Source of the DNA: Epiperipatus broadwayi
Lineage: Eukaryota > Onychophora > Udeonychophora > Euonychophora > Peripatidae
Length of the DNA stretch: 64,000 nucleotides
Reading direction: 5' to 3'
Assembly (NCBI GenBank): GCA_028023455.1
Contig: JAQFVV010000031.1
Location: forward strand, 4,344,001-4,408,000
The notes below the pieces were generated by a model. That model worked only from the letters and a program-made list of their open reading frames with translations. It did no database searches and had not been told where the DNA came from. The position numbers were made by a program, and so were the translations under genes. Shown here piece by piece: positions 37,960 through 49,614 of the stretch. Every line of letters starts with the position of its first letter. Positions within the stretch are counted from its first letter, which is position 1.

Positions 37960-38830
37960 AAACTTTCACATCTATAAAAAGTTATAGAAAATACCATGGT
38001 TTGAATAAATCTGTTTTTGGAGATTTTTTCTAGACAATTTATTATATCTTTCTTTAGCATCAGTCTGTGACAAATCTTTTGCTGTCTAGATTTTTTGCTA
38101 TGAAGAAATGATCTAAGAAAGCAAAAAACTATTGATAAATCTTATCTTTAGCATTGTAATTTGACAAAAGTATTATACTCTTTTAAATTAATTTTTTTTT
38201 TTCTATCTGCTCAAAGACACACTCATTATTATGATCGTAGCATCTATCCACTCCATTAACATTTCTCCTTTTTTTACCCCAACTTTTCCCAACAGTTTCT
38301 ACTTTTCTAATGAATTAGTTCATCTTATAATATGATTGAAATAAGACAGCTTTGATACCTTAAGTTTAAACCGAGATCTAAGCTGATTATTTTTATTTAT
38401 TTTTTGTGTACGCATAATTTTTTGCCAGGACCTTTATTTAAAAACGTCAATACTTTTCCTGTCATTTTTCATTGTCCAACTTTTACATTCATAGTCGCAG
38501 GAAACAAGAGATTTTGAACAATTGTAATTTTTATTTTGTAATATACGTTCTTATACCCAAAACTCTCCAGGTTTGTCACTGCAATTTATGATGAATCTCA
38601 TGACATTCAGATCCTTTGTTGTTGATCAGTGATTCAAGGAAGCAAAAACTCTCAGCCAATTTTACGCATTTATTACCAATTTGGAAATCATTTGCTAATT
38701 CTCTCATTATAATCTTTTTTTTTTCCTATTTAACTATAATCCCATTTTGTTCTTTTTAAAGATATTTTGATTTTAATCCCATTTATTTGTTCTTTTTAAA
38801 GATGTTTTGATTTCGTCAAGGCCTTTAAAT
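37960..38830 (-). pseudogene. LINE C-terminal remnant (minus strand)
   Basis: Minus-strand translation near 38690-38590 gives GNKCVKLAESFCFLESLI followed by NNKGSECHEIHHKL. This fits the widespread non-LTR pattern I.G..VE.V..F.YLGS.I...G....EI..R. The next block, near 38520-38470, reads LLFPATMNVKVGQ, matching .VFP...YGCESWT with the key Tyr/Cys lost. A weaker counterpart of the later R.....I..R..KW.GH part lies near 38250. Stops and frameshifts intervene. The strand and order are consistent, but the clade is unresolved and no RT catalytic motif is seen. A two-unit ~37 bp duplication ('aatcccattt...') sits at 38738-38811 inside it. Confidence 0.5.
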
Positions 38831-40891
38831 GAAACTTGATACAAGATAGAAAATAACATTTTTGAAGTTTAATAATTTAAACCCAAAATTTTTAATTTGA
38901 GCTCTTTAGCATTCAACTCATTGAGTTTTTATTTATTATTAAAATATTAATGAGCAGATAATAATAAAAAATTATATATAACTTACGAAAGTTGAAAATT
39001 ATTTGAATTCTCAAAGGCTTCTTATAATGTTTTTAATTCTATTAAAACATAAACAAGGATAGTAAAATAATTTATTTAAATTACTATCACCTGAAAGTAC
39101 AATTATGAAATATCTGAAATACCTACTTTTGAATTCTTAATTTGAACATTTTTTTTTTTTTTACAATTCCAGCAGAAAATATTTTATCTTCACTTTTTTT
39201 AAAATAATATGTCATACTGTAGAGAAAACAAACCATGTAATATATAGCTGTCAATATTATGCTTGTTCACTGTGTTATACAAGGCAATTGTATAAGCAAT
39301 ATAGCATGGAGTATTGAAGACACATAATGATATCCAAAATTTGTATGATCATTTAATGTTTATCTTTTCCATAATTCTGCTGTCCTGTGTAGTGTAGCTC
39401 AGTGGTTTAATGGTAAATTCAAGAGCTAAAGTTTCTATTTCAATTCTTAACTGTGTAAAATAAAAAAATAATGTCAGGTTAATTGATTAAAAGAATTTGT
39501 TTTGTAGGATTTGCTCTTGAGTGATTGAACATCATGTGTCATCTAAGCAACTAATCATATAATTATATATATATATATAATTCAGCAGAGTCTGTCTGGA
39601 TGAAAAATTGTCAAGAATACAATTATATTTTTTATAAACATTTTTTTGTTGTTGTTTTAAATTTTTAAAAAATAATAATTTTGGAATCAGATTATAGAAA
39701 TTATATACAAGAAAATATATTCTAAAATAAATTCAAGATTGTGACCTAGATAAGATAACTAGGAAAAAATCTCACAAATGTGTTAATGCCTAAACCATTA
39801 TTTTTGCACTAAAACGAGATAGATGAATGAAATAAGAAAAATTGTTAGTATATTGTGGAAAACAGAGGCTATGGATCAAAGAACCATGATTAAATTTGGA
39901 ACCATCTTCATTCTGCAATGGATCAATAATTGGTGAAAATGATATATATTTTTGATAGAATTGTTAAAGATTTTTTTTTATAACTATTTTACAGATATTG
40001 TCCACATATTTTTATAATTAATATTATATAATAATATATAATACATCTATATAGGTTAATTACAAGTATAGTCATATTATTCTGGATGGCTTTATTAACT
40101 TCTTCAATTCTTCCACTGTAGTCGTAAATTCAATATTCACAAATGGGTGTAGCTTGTGTTTGACCACATTTATATAGATTGGTGACTGATAAATTTCAGC
40201 AGGTCTCTGAGGTAAACAGTCTTTGACCAATAAAAAAAATATAAAAAAGGAAACTCAGCAAATTAAATCCATAATTTTCAAAGAAAGATTGGCTTTGGGA
40301 TGGCATGACTACAAAATAAGGCCATATAGGGATTTGACTTTGAATTTTGTTCTATATGAATATAGACAGTATATATTGTCTCTTTTTTTTAATGTTTTTT
40401 TCTCCCAAATACCCACTTCCTCAGAAACCTTACACCATCATACTATCTGTCTAAAATCTTCTTTGAACAAATGTGGAATTGGAAACTGACTATATAATTA
40501 AATTGAAGCATAGCAATCAGAACCACTAGATGGGATTAAGGCATGATGTGATTTCTACTCAAAGTTCTCAATGTTGGGGTGAATGAGATGTAGGATAAAC
40601 TATGAATAGCTATGACTAATCTTTAATATTAATATAATGGAATAAATTAATATATTAAAAGACAGAAATTGCCAAATAATGTTAAATTTATGTAAATTTG
40701 AAAGAAAAAGAGTGAACTAAGAATGTTATATACGTGATTTAGCATAATTACAGATTTTTGGATGCATTCTCAACTGAAGGAAAAAAAACAAGAAGTGAGT
40801 TAAGCTGTTATGCTAAAGCTTTTGTTTTGATTCTTAGGTACTACATGTCTCTTTCAACAATTGATTATATAATTTTATTTAAATAATAAAT
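38831..40891. other. Noncoding stretch
   Basis: Apart from the tRNA-like segment at 39390 no feature was recognised. An 88-codon frame at 40223-40489 has no recognisable motif. Confidence 0.5.
39390..39460 (+). repeat. Decayed tRNA-like sequence (SINE head?)
   Basis: 'tagctcagtgg' (39395-39405) is a perfect pol III A-box consensus. About 40 bases later 'atttcaattctt' occupies the B-box position but has lost the GGTTC core. Poly-A-rich sequence follows. This is probably an old SINE head; it is not a functional tRNA. Confidence 0.45.
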
Positions 40892-43800
40892 GGCTGCAGG
40901 AAGAAGTTTGCTGTTAAACTGAAAGAAGGGACCCTTTGATTCCTCTTGGAGTCATTAAAGGATCCAGGCAGGATAAATTTCTAATGTCCACTCCATATGT
41001 TCTTCTTGTTGCATCTGTTATTACTATGTGATTATTCATATTGTATACAAACATGGATGAGCTGATCACCAGCACGCATTAATCAGCACGGTGATTTTAT
41101 TGACTTTTTACCTCTGAATTTAAGATCAAGAAGCACCATGGTTTTTCTTCTTAGTTGCCTGATAAAGCAGAGTGAATGTGTGTGTAAATGAAATTTTTTT
41201 TAATAGATATATACAGTCATGACAAACAAAAATAAATGATGGCCCTTATTCCTTAGGAGGTTATAAAGTCAACCAATCAAGACAGCAGTTGGTGACTGAA
41301 GATGAAGGGTTCTAATAATCCCCTGATTGCTGACCCAGGCTGCCATTTGATGATGACTTTTTATTTGTGTGCTTACAATGCCGGATCACTTTCAATTAAA
41401 GGAAGATTGCAAGAATTGGAAGAAGACTTATTATAGTAAATGGAAGTTAGAAGAAAAGATGAAGAGATTATTGATTTAAAAAGTGGACATATACTCTTCT
41501 ATAATGGCACAAATATAGGAAATGCAAATGGAATAGGATTTATTATAAATAAAAAGTGAAAGAATAACATTGTGGAGATTGATGGTGTATCAGACAGAGT
41601 GTCAAGATTAGTTATTCATATTGATAGCAAATACTAAATGCAGATAATTTAGGTTTATGCCCCAGCAAGTTTTCATAGTGATGAAGTAGTAGAAGATTTT
41701 TATATGGATGTACAAAAGGCTTTTAATCAGACTAAGCATTTTAAAATTGTTATAAGACACTTTAAAGCTAGAATTGGTAAACAAATGAAAGATGAAAGTG
41801 CTGTAGGTAAATTTGGTTATGGTAATAGAAATAAGATAGGATATAGACTTTGTGGAGTTTCCATAAAAAGAAAAACTTTATATCATGAATTCTTTTTTTG
41901 AGAAAAATGTTAAAAGGAAATGGACATGAAAACATCCAGAAAATGAAAGTACGCAGTATTGGATTGTATTTTGACTAACAGAAAACACATATTTCAAAAT
42001 TATAATGTTTTTAATAAATTCAACACAGGAAATAATCGTTGATTAGTAAAATGTAAGATACTTGTTAATGCAAATCTAGAGAAACAAAAACTATTAAGAA
42101 AAACAGTATTTACAGTTGATATTCCTAATTTTCAAAATTATTCTAATGAATTTAAATTAGAACTTGCAAATCGGTTTCAAGTATTAATAGATTTTGAATA
42201 TGATTCAGATTTAAATGAAATTAATAAGAAAATAACTGATACACTTTTAAAAACTGTAACAAAGATAGCTGGTACAAAAAAACAGCAATTGATCAACAAA
42301 ATTTCTACTGAGATTAGAGAATTAGTGAAGAAAAGAAGGAATATAAAGATGTATAAAAATAAGGCATTAAAAGGGATTGAATATCTTGAATTTTGTAAAA
42401 TGATGTGAAAAAGAATTGATAATGAAATAAGAAAGTATAATTGTGAATTAATAAGGAAAGCTGAAGAAGAGAATAAGTCTCAAGAGTGTAAAACAACATT
42501 TTGGAATTGGTAGGAAATTTATATCTACAATAAAAAAAGATGGAACTATTACTAAAAAGAAAGATGACATCAGGAAATGGGTAGAATTATATAGTAATAA
42601 AGAATTAGTATATCCTTATATCTGCTAAATTGCCTAGGATTTTAAATGAAGAAGTGAGAAATGCAATTAATTTTATGAAGAAAGGAAAAGCTCCAGGTAA
42701 TTATGGAATTATAATCGATATATTAAAAAAAGCAGGTGAAGAAATAGATATTTTTTTGACAGTTATATACCAAATGTCTAAATGATAAAGATGTACCAGG
42801 TGGAATAATGCAGTATTAATATTAATATTTAAAAAAAGTGATAAAGAAGATATTAGAAATTATAGATCTATCAACCTTTTATCACTTTTATACAAAAATT
42901 TTATCAAGATAATTACAACTCGTCTACAGAGAACATTGGATTTTAACCAACAAAGAGAACAAGGTGGATTTAAAAGTTGTTTTGTACAGTAGATCATTTC
43001 CAAGTATTGAGAGAAATCATAGAAAGGACAAATGAATATGAGTTGTCATTATGCTTTGGATTTGTAGATTATGAAAAGGCATTTGATTCTATAAGCATTT
43101 CTTCAGTGATTAAAGCATTGGATTGTCAAGGTGTAGGCCCAAAATATTGTCATATTCTGAAGAATATTTCTAAAAATGCAACAGCGACAATTATATTACA
43201 TAATGATACTAGGAAGGTTAACATTGAGAAGGATGTAAGACAGGGTAACTCCATATTTTCAAAACTTTTTACTGCAGTGCTGTAAGAATTTTGTGAATTA
43301 AAATAGGAAACTAAAGGAGTAAAAGTAAATGGAGGTTATTTATGTCATTTAGATTTTTGCAGATAAGGTAAGTTGTTTTTGTAAAATAATGCTTTTGTTC
43401 AGGAAATGTTGCAAGAGTTATCAGATGAAAGTAAGAAAATAGGACTAAAAGTAAATGTTAAAAAGATTAAAGTAATGTTCAATGGATTTTCTCAAAAGAT
43501 GAAAATAAAGATTGATCATGATGAGTTAGAAGAAGGTAACAACTTGGTCAGATAATTAAACTTGGTTGGAGTGCTTTTGATAGAAATAATTTAATATTAA
43601 AATGAAATATGCTTATGTGTTTGAAAAGGGTTTTTTTTAATAAATCTGTTTTACCAGTTCCTATTTATGAATCTGGACTTAATAGAAGAGCAATACAGAG
43701 ACTTTAGATCACTCAAAGAAGTATGGAGAGATGTTTATGTTAGAAATAACAAGAAGAGATTGAAAATGCAATGTATATATAAGAGAACAAACAGGTTTTA

Positions 43801-44068
43801 TTGTCATCATTGAAAAGATTAAAAGATTGAAATGAAGTTGGACTGGACATATTGCTAAAAGAGATGATAATAGATTGATAATTGAAATCTTAATTGCATT
43901 CTGAGAGATTGTAAAAAGATCTAGAAAGAGACCACATGTGAGTTGGATGAATGAAATAAGGAAATGTGAAAGAGTGATATGTAAAAAATGGGCTAGAGAT
44001 TGGAGATTGATTGAATTGGAGAAATTTCATCCTGCAGTGGATTGATAATGTTTGATGATGATGATGAA
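40892..44068 (+). pseudogene. RTE-like LINE, nearly full length (main copy)
   Basis: This is a ~3.2 kb non-LTR element, close to the usual RTE length, with one large broken ORF. The 5' UTR (~40892-41360) matches copy A at 3767. The endonuclease starts YNAGSLSIKGRLQELEE (41370-41420), continues with VYAPASFHSDEV (near 41655) and IRHFKARIG (41755-41780), where GDFNA.IG is expected, so the EN core is mutated. The RT includes KGKAPGN near 42687, INLLSLLYKNF near 42872, FGFVDYEKAFDSI at 43057-43095 and DVRQGNSIFSKLFTAVL near 43233. The active site near 43355 is frameshifted and reads like FADK instead of FADD. The tail has WTGHIAKRDDNRL and ends with 'cctgcagtggattgataatg' plus (TGA)n at 44051-44068. 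It would copy its RNA into nicked chromosomal DNA; this copy cannot. Confidence 0.85.
42977..43285 (+). pseudogene. Longest open piece of the RTE reverse transcriptase
   Basis: This 102-codon open piece of the RTE element covers RT fingers and palm. It contains VDHFQVLREIIERT, then the first catalytic-aspartate strand FVDYEKAFDSI, whose D corresponds to metal ligand 1. Next comes NATATIILHNDTRKVNIEKD and the RQGN segment before the LF helix (usual form RQGD.ISP.LF). The N for D and IFS for ISP are decay changes. The frame closes with a stop before the FADD region. Confidence 0.8.
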
Positions 44069-44329
44069 GTAATAAACAAATGTTTTGTTTTATGACTGAT
44101 AGATTCTCACCATTCAAATCTTATTTTCTAAAAATTAACCTGCATATTTCTAATAGTACATGAACTTTTAATAAATTTCATAGTTTGTAAAATATTTGTA
44201 TACATATTAATGAATAGGATTAGGATTTGTATGGAAAAGTATTAAATTTTGGGGGAAATTCTGAATGAAAATTGTTTAAAGAAATAGATAGGTTCTAATT
44301 TATTTATTGTTATTCTATTAATTGAAAGG

Positions 44330-45350
44330 TTTTATAGGGAAAATAATCCATTATTTACTACATTTTGAGATACAGAAAAGACATGATAAGATGATTAATA
44401 ATGTCTACAGAGAAATCTTGAAAATATGGAAATAGATTTGAGGTTGAGAATCTTTATAAAGATAAGTTTTTATCAATATCGATTGGGAAGGGGATAAAAT
44501 TAGTCAAAGTTAAATATAAAATCAGGTTGAAATAATATATTATCATTTTTATTATTCATTTTGTTTCTAAGAGAATTAGAAATTAATATAGAAAAATTGG
44601 AAATAAAGATAGAGATTCTCATAGTGGGAAACGAGATTTCATAATATTATGGCTTTTTCACTGATGATATGTCTCTTTTTGAATATTAACTAAAAGATAT
44701 TTAGCAATTATTGTACAAAAATAGAAAGAAGTGTAAAAATTGAATTCAGCAAAGAGAAAATAAAGTTATTAATATTAAAATATATAATGGTAAAGATAAA
44801 ACTGAAAGATGAAGAGTTATTTATCTTGAAGAAATGGGTGTGTATTAATATTTATATACTTTGTTAATCAGAGAAAGAAATTAAGCAAAAAGAGTTAGGA
44901 GATTGACTTGAGACAAAAAGCAAAAAATAAAATAAAATGGAGCAGAATAAAAATCTGATATATCTTTCATAAAATAAATATGAAGGCATTTAGAGTTATT
45001 TGCAAAAGCTCTGCTTTAATGATTGGAAGTGAAGCATTTTGTAATGACTAGAGAATTCAGAATTATTTAGATATAATACAAAATGTCCATAAGTAGATAT
45101 GTATTGGATAGAGAATTGGGAACAATATATGAAGCTATTTATGGAGAAAGAGGATGTATGGTTTTTTTTGTGGGGGTTTTTTTTTTTTTGTGTGTGTGTG
45201 TGTTTTAATGAGGAAAATTAAAATATTTGGAATGTTGCAATATATAAAAGCAAATAATACTAAGTGGATTATATGGGGAGACTGGCAAACAAGATGGACA
45301 AGGAAGATTTTATGCAAAGTTAATATATTCACTTCTAGGTATTTATAATG
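44330..45350 (+). pseudogene. Second LINE RT remnant, CR1/jockey-like
   Basis: This lies directly behind the RTE copy and is unrelated to it in sequence. In order there is a KxxDKxxNxxYREILKxW-like strand (near 44375-44425), the counterpart of KAYDRV...W..L. Then LLFILFLRELEINIEKL (near 44550-44600) matches the helix after QGC.LSP, and FFTDDMSLFE (44654-44683) carries the active-site DD. Farther on come ALMIGSEAF near 45020, equivalent to LLYGSE.W, and GTIYEAIYGERG (45119-45154), matching the G.P...AI.GELG motif that follows in many LINE proteins. The frames change several times and stops are frequent. It may extend to about 45860, where purine-rich sequence with an 11-G run sits, but no motif supports that. 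Confidence 0.6.
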
Positions 45351-46299
45351 AGAAATGAAATATTGTAGAAAATATATTACAGGTACATAATTGTAAGAGG
45401 TAAGGAAGGAGGATTGATATTTAATTAGAGAGAAAAAAAGTAAAATAAATGTGAATAAAAAATAGTTTTCAGTTATATAATAATAAAAATATATAAAATA
45501 TGAAAGGATGTTATGATATTGGAAGAAGCTTTAGTTATCAGGTAAGAAGTCTAAATGGAATAAGGATTTGAATAGAATATGTGGTTTATATACAATGGGA
45601 GGGAGATTATACAATTTTTTTGGAGGGGGGGGGGGCTATCGAATGTTAAAAAAGACTCAAAATAAATTATAAGGAAAGTGAAAGAAATTAAAGAAATAAG
45701 TTAGTTCTGTGAGAATAATTTTATATGAATTGATAATAGAGAGAAAGAAATAGATGAATTTACTGAGTTTCAAAAGGAGGAAATGTTTAACTTGACTAGA
45801 AGATTGGTCAGCAGGTAGTCTATGTGTGGAAATTTTTGACTTCATCGGACTATACCACAATACTAAAAAAAAAAAATCTTAGTGTAATGTTATTTTTGAA
45901 TTCTTGATATTGAAATAACTAGTTGTTAGGAATTAGGCAAAAATTGTAACAAACTACTATTGATTCTCAAGTATTTTCTAATCCCACTGTTTTTGCAGTC
46001 AATAGATTTGGCATCCACATCTCCAAAATACATTTAAATGTATATGTATATATGGGTTATGATTATTTAAAAAGATTGTTGGAAAGCAAAGACAAATAAA
46101 CATTATTAATAGGCAAAAATTCTTTTATTGATTTGATTATAAAATTCTTGCCAAAAGTCTCTTTTAAATCATAAAACTTGATTTTAACAAATCACTTTAT
46201 ATGCATGTGTATAGGTATATCCTAAAATAAATTGTGGTAAAACAACTGTCAGTATCTTTCTTATAAGTGATAATCAGAATTATTACTTAGTCATTGTTT
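45351..46299. other. Purine-rich then AT-rich stretch without motifs
   Basis: From 45351 to about 45860 the plus strand is strongly purine-rich and may be the 3' part of the preceding LINE. A run of 11 G lies at 45625-45635. From 45860 to 46299 nothing was recognised. Confidence 0.45.
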
Positions 46300-47024
46300 T
46301 ACATTGTAATGTCAGAATTGTATATTCACATAACAAAACCCAGGGTCCTGGCAAAATACATTCAACCTGATCAAGATGGGATGTAGAAGTTCTAAATCCA
46401 ACCAAGTTTCAATCTATTTACCAGTGCTGCAACATCTCAAATATATTAATTATTCTGAATTATTATATAAGAAATACCAGCCTATAAAATAAAAAAAGAT
46501 TATTTCTCAATTATGTAGGAAGATAAATGAACATAACTATCCCTAAATCAGATGAAAAATAGAATTGCGGAGATTCAAAAAACATTAAAATGTCTATCAG
46601 AATACAAGCCTAACTATTTACTAATTGACAAACTACAAGATGAATACAATGATATATATTCCCATATGCAACAAGAATCCCAAACTAAATGGATTAGAAA
46701 GTTAATACCAAGACTAGGCAATTTATCTAGACCAATGATTAATTATGGTAAAGTTTATATACAACACACAAAAGGAATAGATTCTATTAAAAATAATGAT
46801 GATGATATTGTGTCAGGGATAAGAGTTGATGAATATATCTATAATAATATAAAAAGAAAATTTGGCGAAGTCAAAGGGTCTATACAGGATTATAAAAGTG
46901 AAGTGTTGGAAACTACAAAAGATTACATCATGAGGCAAGAAATAAAAGAAGAAATATTAAGGTTAAAAAAAAAAAATTACTAATGCTAATGATTCAATTC
47001 CAGCTAATATGTATAAACTAACCA

Positions 47025-47600
47025 ATGTGGAAGTTTTTCAATCAAATGTGCTGTCAAAAGATAAAATGGCCATACCTTAATGATAGGGTTTTGTTTAGTA
47101 TTAAGAAGGCTAAAGTAAAACAGATACCAACATTAGAAGAGCTAAGACATATATCAGTAGAAGACATAGACTCAAAGATACTAGCAAGGATACTATTGAA
47201 GAAACTTCATTCTATGGTTTTCTCTAAAATTTTGAAGGCACATCATGCAGTCAAGGGTAGACGTGCTGTCAATGCAGCAATGAAAATTCAAGCTGTGAAA
47301 TATGCCAAAGAGCTGGGATTGACTCAGTATTATGCTGTGAAGATTGACTTTAGATCAGCTTTTGATTTGGTGAATTGGTCCTATTTGATAAATAAATTAT
47401 TGGAATTAATATCTGAAGATGGTATGTTGGTAAACACAATTGAAAACTACATTAGTAATAACAGGATTTCAATTAAAAATTATATGAGGCAATCTGACTT
47501 CTTTATACCAAACAAAGGGATTCCCCAGGGTTCACCATTGCCTGCATTGCTTTTTGCAATATATATATATATATCCTATAGTAAAAGATATAGAAGGTAA
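47025..47600 (+). pseudogene. RT palm domain of the Tx1/L1-like LINE
   Basis: 191 codons are uninterrupted. About residues 55-75 (LARILLKKLHSMVFSKILK) are the fingers segment that in this clade reads .AK.LA.RL...L...I. HHAVKGRRAVNAAMKIQAVK replaces the usual QSGFV.GR....N. KIDFRSAFDLVNW (about residues 106-118) holds the first catalytic Asp, and IPQGSPLPALLFAIY (about 166-180) is the substrate-binding turn. The frame is lost in a (TA)n slippage tract at 47560-47575. After it, the overlapping frame continues with PIV and the mutated active site. Slippage at that microsatellite is the likely cause of the break. Confidence 0.75.
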
Positions 47601-48374
47601 AATGACCGGTATATATTTACTGCATCTTGGGGTGAAGGTAGGAGTTGTTGCCTGTATTGATGACCTAATAATAATTTTTCAAAATGCCTACAACATCCAA
47701 GTTGTGATGAGCATACTCAATAAATTTCAAGAACAAACTGGATCTTCTGTTCAACTGTAAAGTCTGTGGCATGGCAATTGGCCACAGGGGAAAAAATGCC
47801 CTGTGAATTCCTTGCCACGCCGACAGATTTTCTAGGAATACCATTATATAACTCAAAGACCTCAATTAACAGATATTTAAATAAATTAATTATAGAAAAG
47901 ATAGCCACAAGGATAAACAATTTCTTGTCATTAAAACTTTATGAAGTTACAAGGGCTAGAGTGTTTAATGCTATAACAATGGGTATATTGAACTATTACG
48001 CCCCATGGATTGACCTCTATAACACAACAAGTAAGATCTATAGAATGGCAAAGAAATATATATGGGGTAGGGCAACAAGTCTAGTTCAATCTCAACATTA
48101 CTGTTACCTATTAATAAGGGAGATCTCAACTTAATTGACCTAAAAGAATATATTACGTTTATCAAAGCTAAGACATATAGAAATGTCATTAAAGATAAAT
48201 GCTTTGACCCTCCACTGATTGAAGTTAATGTCTACCATGAAATAGGGAAAGAAAGGAGATCGTTTTGCTGACCTGCGGATAGCATACATGCATTTACAGG
48301 ACAATCTAGACTTGATTAGTTTGAAAGGGGTTAAATATAGAGAGATAAAAAACCAGGGAAGTAATGCATGAAGT

Positions 48375-48791
48375 ATGGAAGGATTTTTACCTGGATTAAA
48401 TATAAATAATATATTGAAGAAATTACAACAGATATGTGCACCACAATCGTACATTAGGTTTACGTTTAGGTTCCTAAATGGGCTCTTTCCTACTAAGGCC
48501 CTGCTGAATAGTAGGCTCCATATGAACTTGGAACCAATATGTGTGTTATATAAAATAAAGGAAGATAGCTTATTGCACTTATTTGAGGAGTGTAAGGCCC
48601 TCTGGCACATTAGAAATAAAGTGTTTCATAAACCAGTAATAAACTTATATAAAATAGTAAAAAGAAACTTTGTGAACTTTAATCCACATAACACATTAGC
48701 AATAATACATACATTGAAAACAATATGGTCCATAAGATGTAATGCGATCTTTGATAATAAAAAGTATAACTGGTTAAAAAAAACTAGATAA
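48375..48791 (+). pseudogene. C-terminal region of the Tx1/L1-like LINE ORF2
   Basis: This 138-codon open piece contains FRFLNGLFPTKALL, matching the W.+...+.+.P+K...F.W pattern, then CVLYKIKEDSLLHLFEECKA and W.IRNKV. In L1/Tx1 ORF2 proteins this is the C-terminal cysteine-rich segment C..C...E...H.F..C..A..W; here the second Cys of the first pair is replaced (CVLY). IIHTLKTIWSIRCNAIF follows, equivalent to ..AL+AIWK.RN...F. The stop at 48791 is close to the natural ORF end, followed by ~250 bases of 3' UTR. Confidence 0.7.
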
Positions 48792-49366
48792 AGATTAGAG
48801 CAAATACTTTAATCAATGCCTAAGATACCTACCGAAGAAAATTATGGTCAAAATATGGTGTGGATGTATGCCGACACTGTGTGAAGTGTGGGATTGATAA
48901 TCTAAATCAAAATGTTTATAATGATGTTCTCTGCATTTGCATAGCGTAGTGTTTTTAAAGTAGAGTGAAATAATTATTATGTATATCTGATAGTTAAACC
49001 ATGTGGTTTATTTGTAAAATGTGTATATAAAATTTGTGTTATTAATAAAGAATATACTTTAAATAAATAAATAAAAATACAAATTAAATAGCTATTTGTA
49101 ATTTTTAAAATAGAAAGAATGCAAGTGCTAGAGAGATACTTAGAGGAGTTTTAATTATGGTGCTATTTTAACTTTTTAAGGAATATATGGACTTTTTTAT
49201 GAATGCATATGTTTTCTTTTATTTTATAAAAATAAAGGAAATAAAAAAAGATTGCTATAATTTTTATGGAATATTTTCATGGATTTTGTTGAATAGATTG
49301 CTTATAGTCTTAATTGAATGGTTGTTAGAGGTTGAGTATGGTTTCAGAGAGTAATGCACGATAGAT

Positions 49367-49614
49367 GTTAAACAGGCAAAACTTTCCATACAGTAGTGCC
49401 ACTCAGTGCAAGCCAGAGTAATCAATGGATGCAAGAGTGTTTGTGTATAAAATTCCTATCTAGTGTCTACTCATATTGGATAAGTAGGCACTATAGGAAG
49501 GTTATGCACAAACCTTGCAGCTATTGATTAATCTGGTTTGCTCTGAGAGGCACTACTGTAAGGAGAGTTTTGCTGTTTTAACAGCTTAGACAAGCATTAA
49601 AAATGGTAATCATG
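49367..49614. mobile_element. MITE family M1, copy 3 (complete palindrome)
   Basis: The left arm 'gttaaacaggcaaaactttc' onwards and the right arm ending 'gctgttttaac' pair over about 100 bases each side of a small loop near 49478. Both arms contain the M1 core ('gtagtgcc', 'aatcaatggatgcaag', 'tgtgtataaaatt'), so each half corresponds to the single core in the copy at 30726. To the right, 'agcattaaaaatggtaatcat' (to 49614) matches the outer TIR of that copy. The outer left TIR is absent. Confidence 0.8.

Larger units (their letters stand above)
46300..49077 (+). pseudogene. Tx1/L1-like LINE ORF2, 5'-truncated
   Basis: This is the freshest LINE here. It has five long open pieces collinear over 2.3 kb: EN-RT linker (46552-46983, with KTQGPGK upstream near 46335, the GPG.WK-type motif), RT palm (47025-47600), active-site region (47554-47760), thumb (47766-48134) and C-terminus (48375-48791). 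RT landmarks are LARILLKKL, GRRAVNAAM, VKIDFRSAFDLVNW and IPQGSPLPALLFAIY. The catalytic YxDD reads ACIDD at 47652-47666, a Y-to-C change. The C-terminus keeps EEDSLLHLFEEC-like and W..RN patterns typical of the zinc-knuckle region. The 3' UTR carries AATAAA at 49044 and ends in a TAAA-type tail (49061-49077). The EN domain is missing. Frameshifts inactivate it. Tx1 rather than L1 is a judgement by eye. Confidence 0.75.

Noticed and set aside
40223-40489. 88-codon plus-strand frame
   Set aside because: No motif, no coding-like composition, no neighbouring exon.
45154-45348. 64-codon frame and its antisense counterpart
   Set aside because: Only the second half (MRKIKIFG...) fits the LINE remnant; the start is a T/G homopolymer tract and the antisense frame is a shadow.
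47665-47920. Two minus-strand frames
   Set aside because: Shadows of the LINE RT frame on the plus strand.
48140-48610. 156-codon minus-strand frame
   Set aside because: It is antisense to the C-terminal part of the Tx1/L1-like LINE, which explains the sequence on the plus strand.
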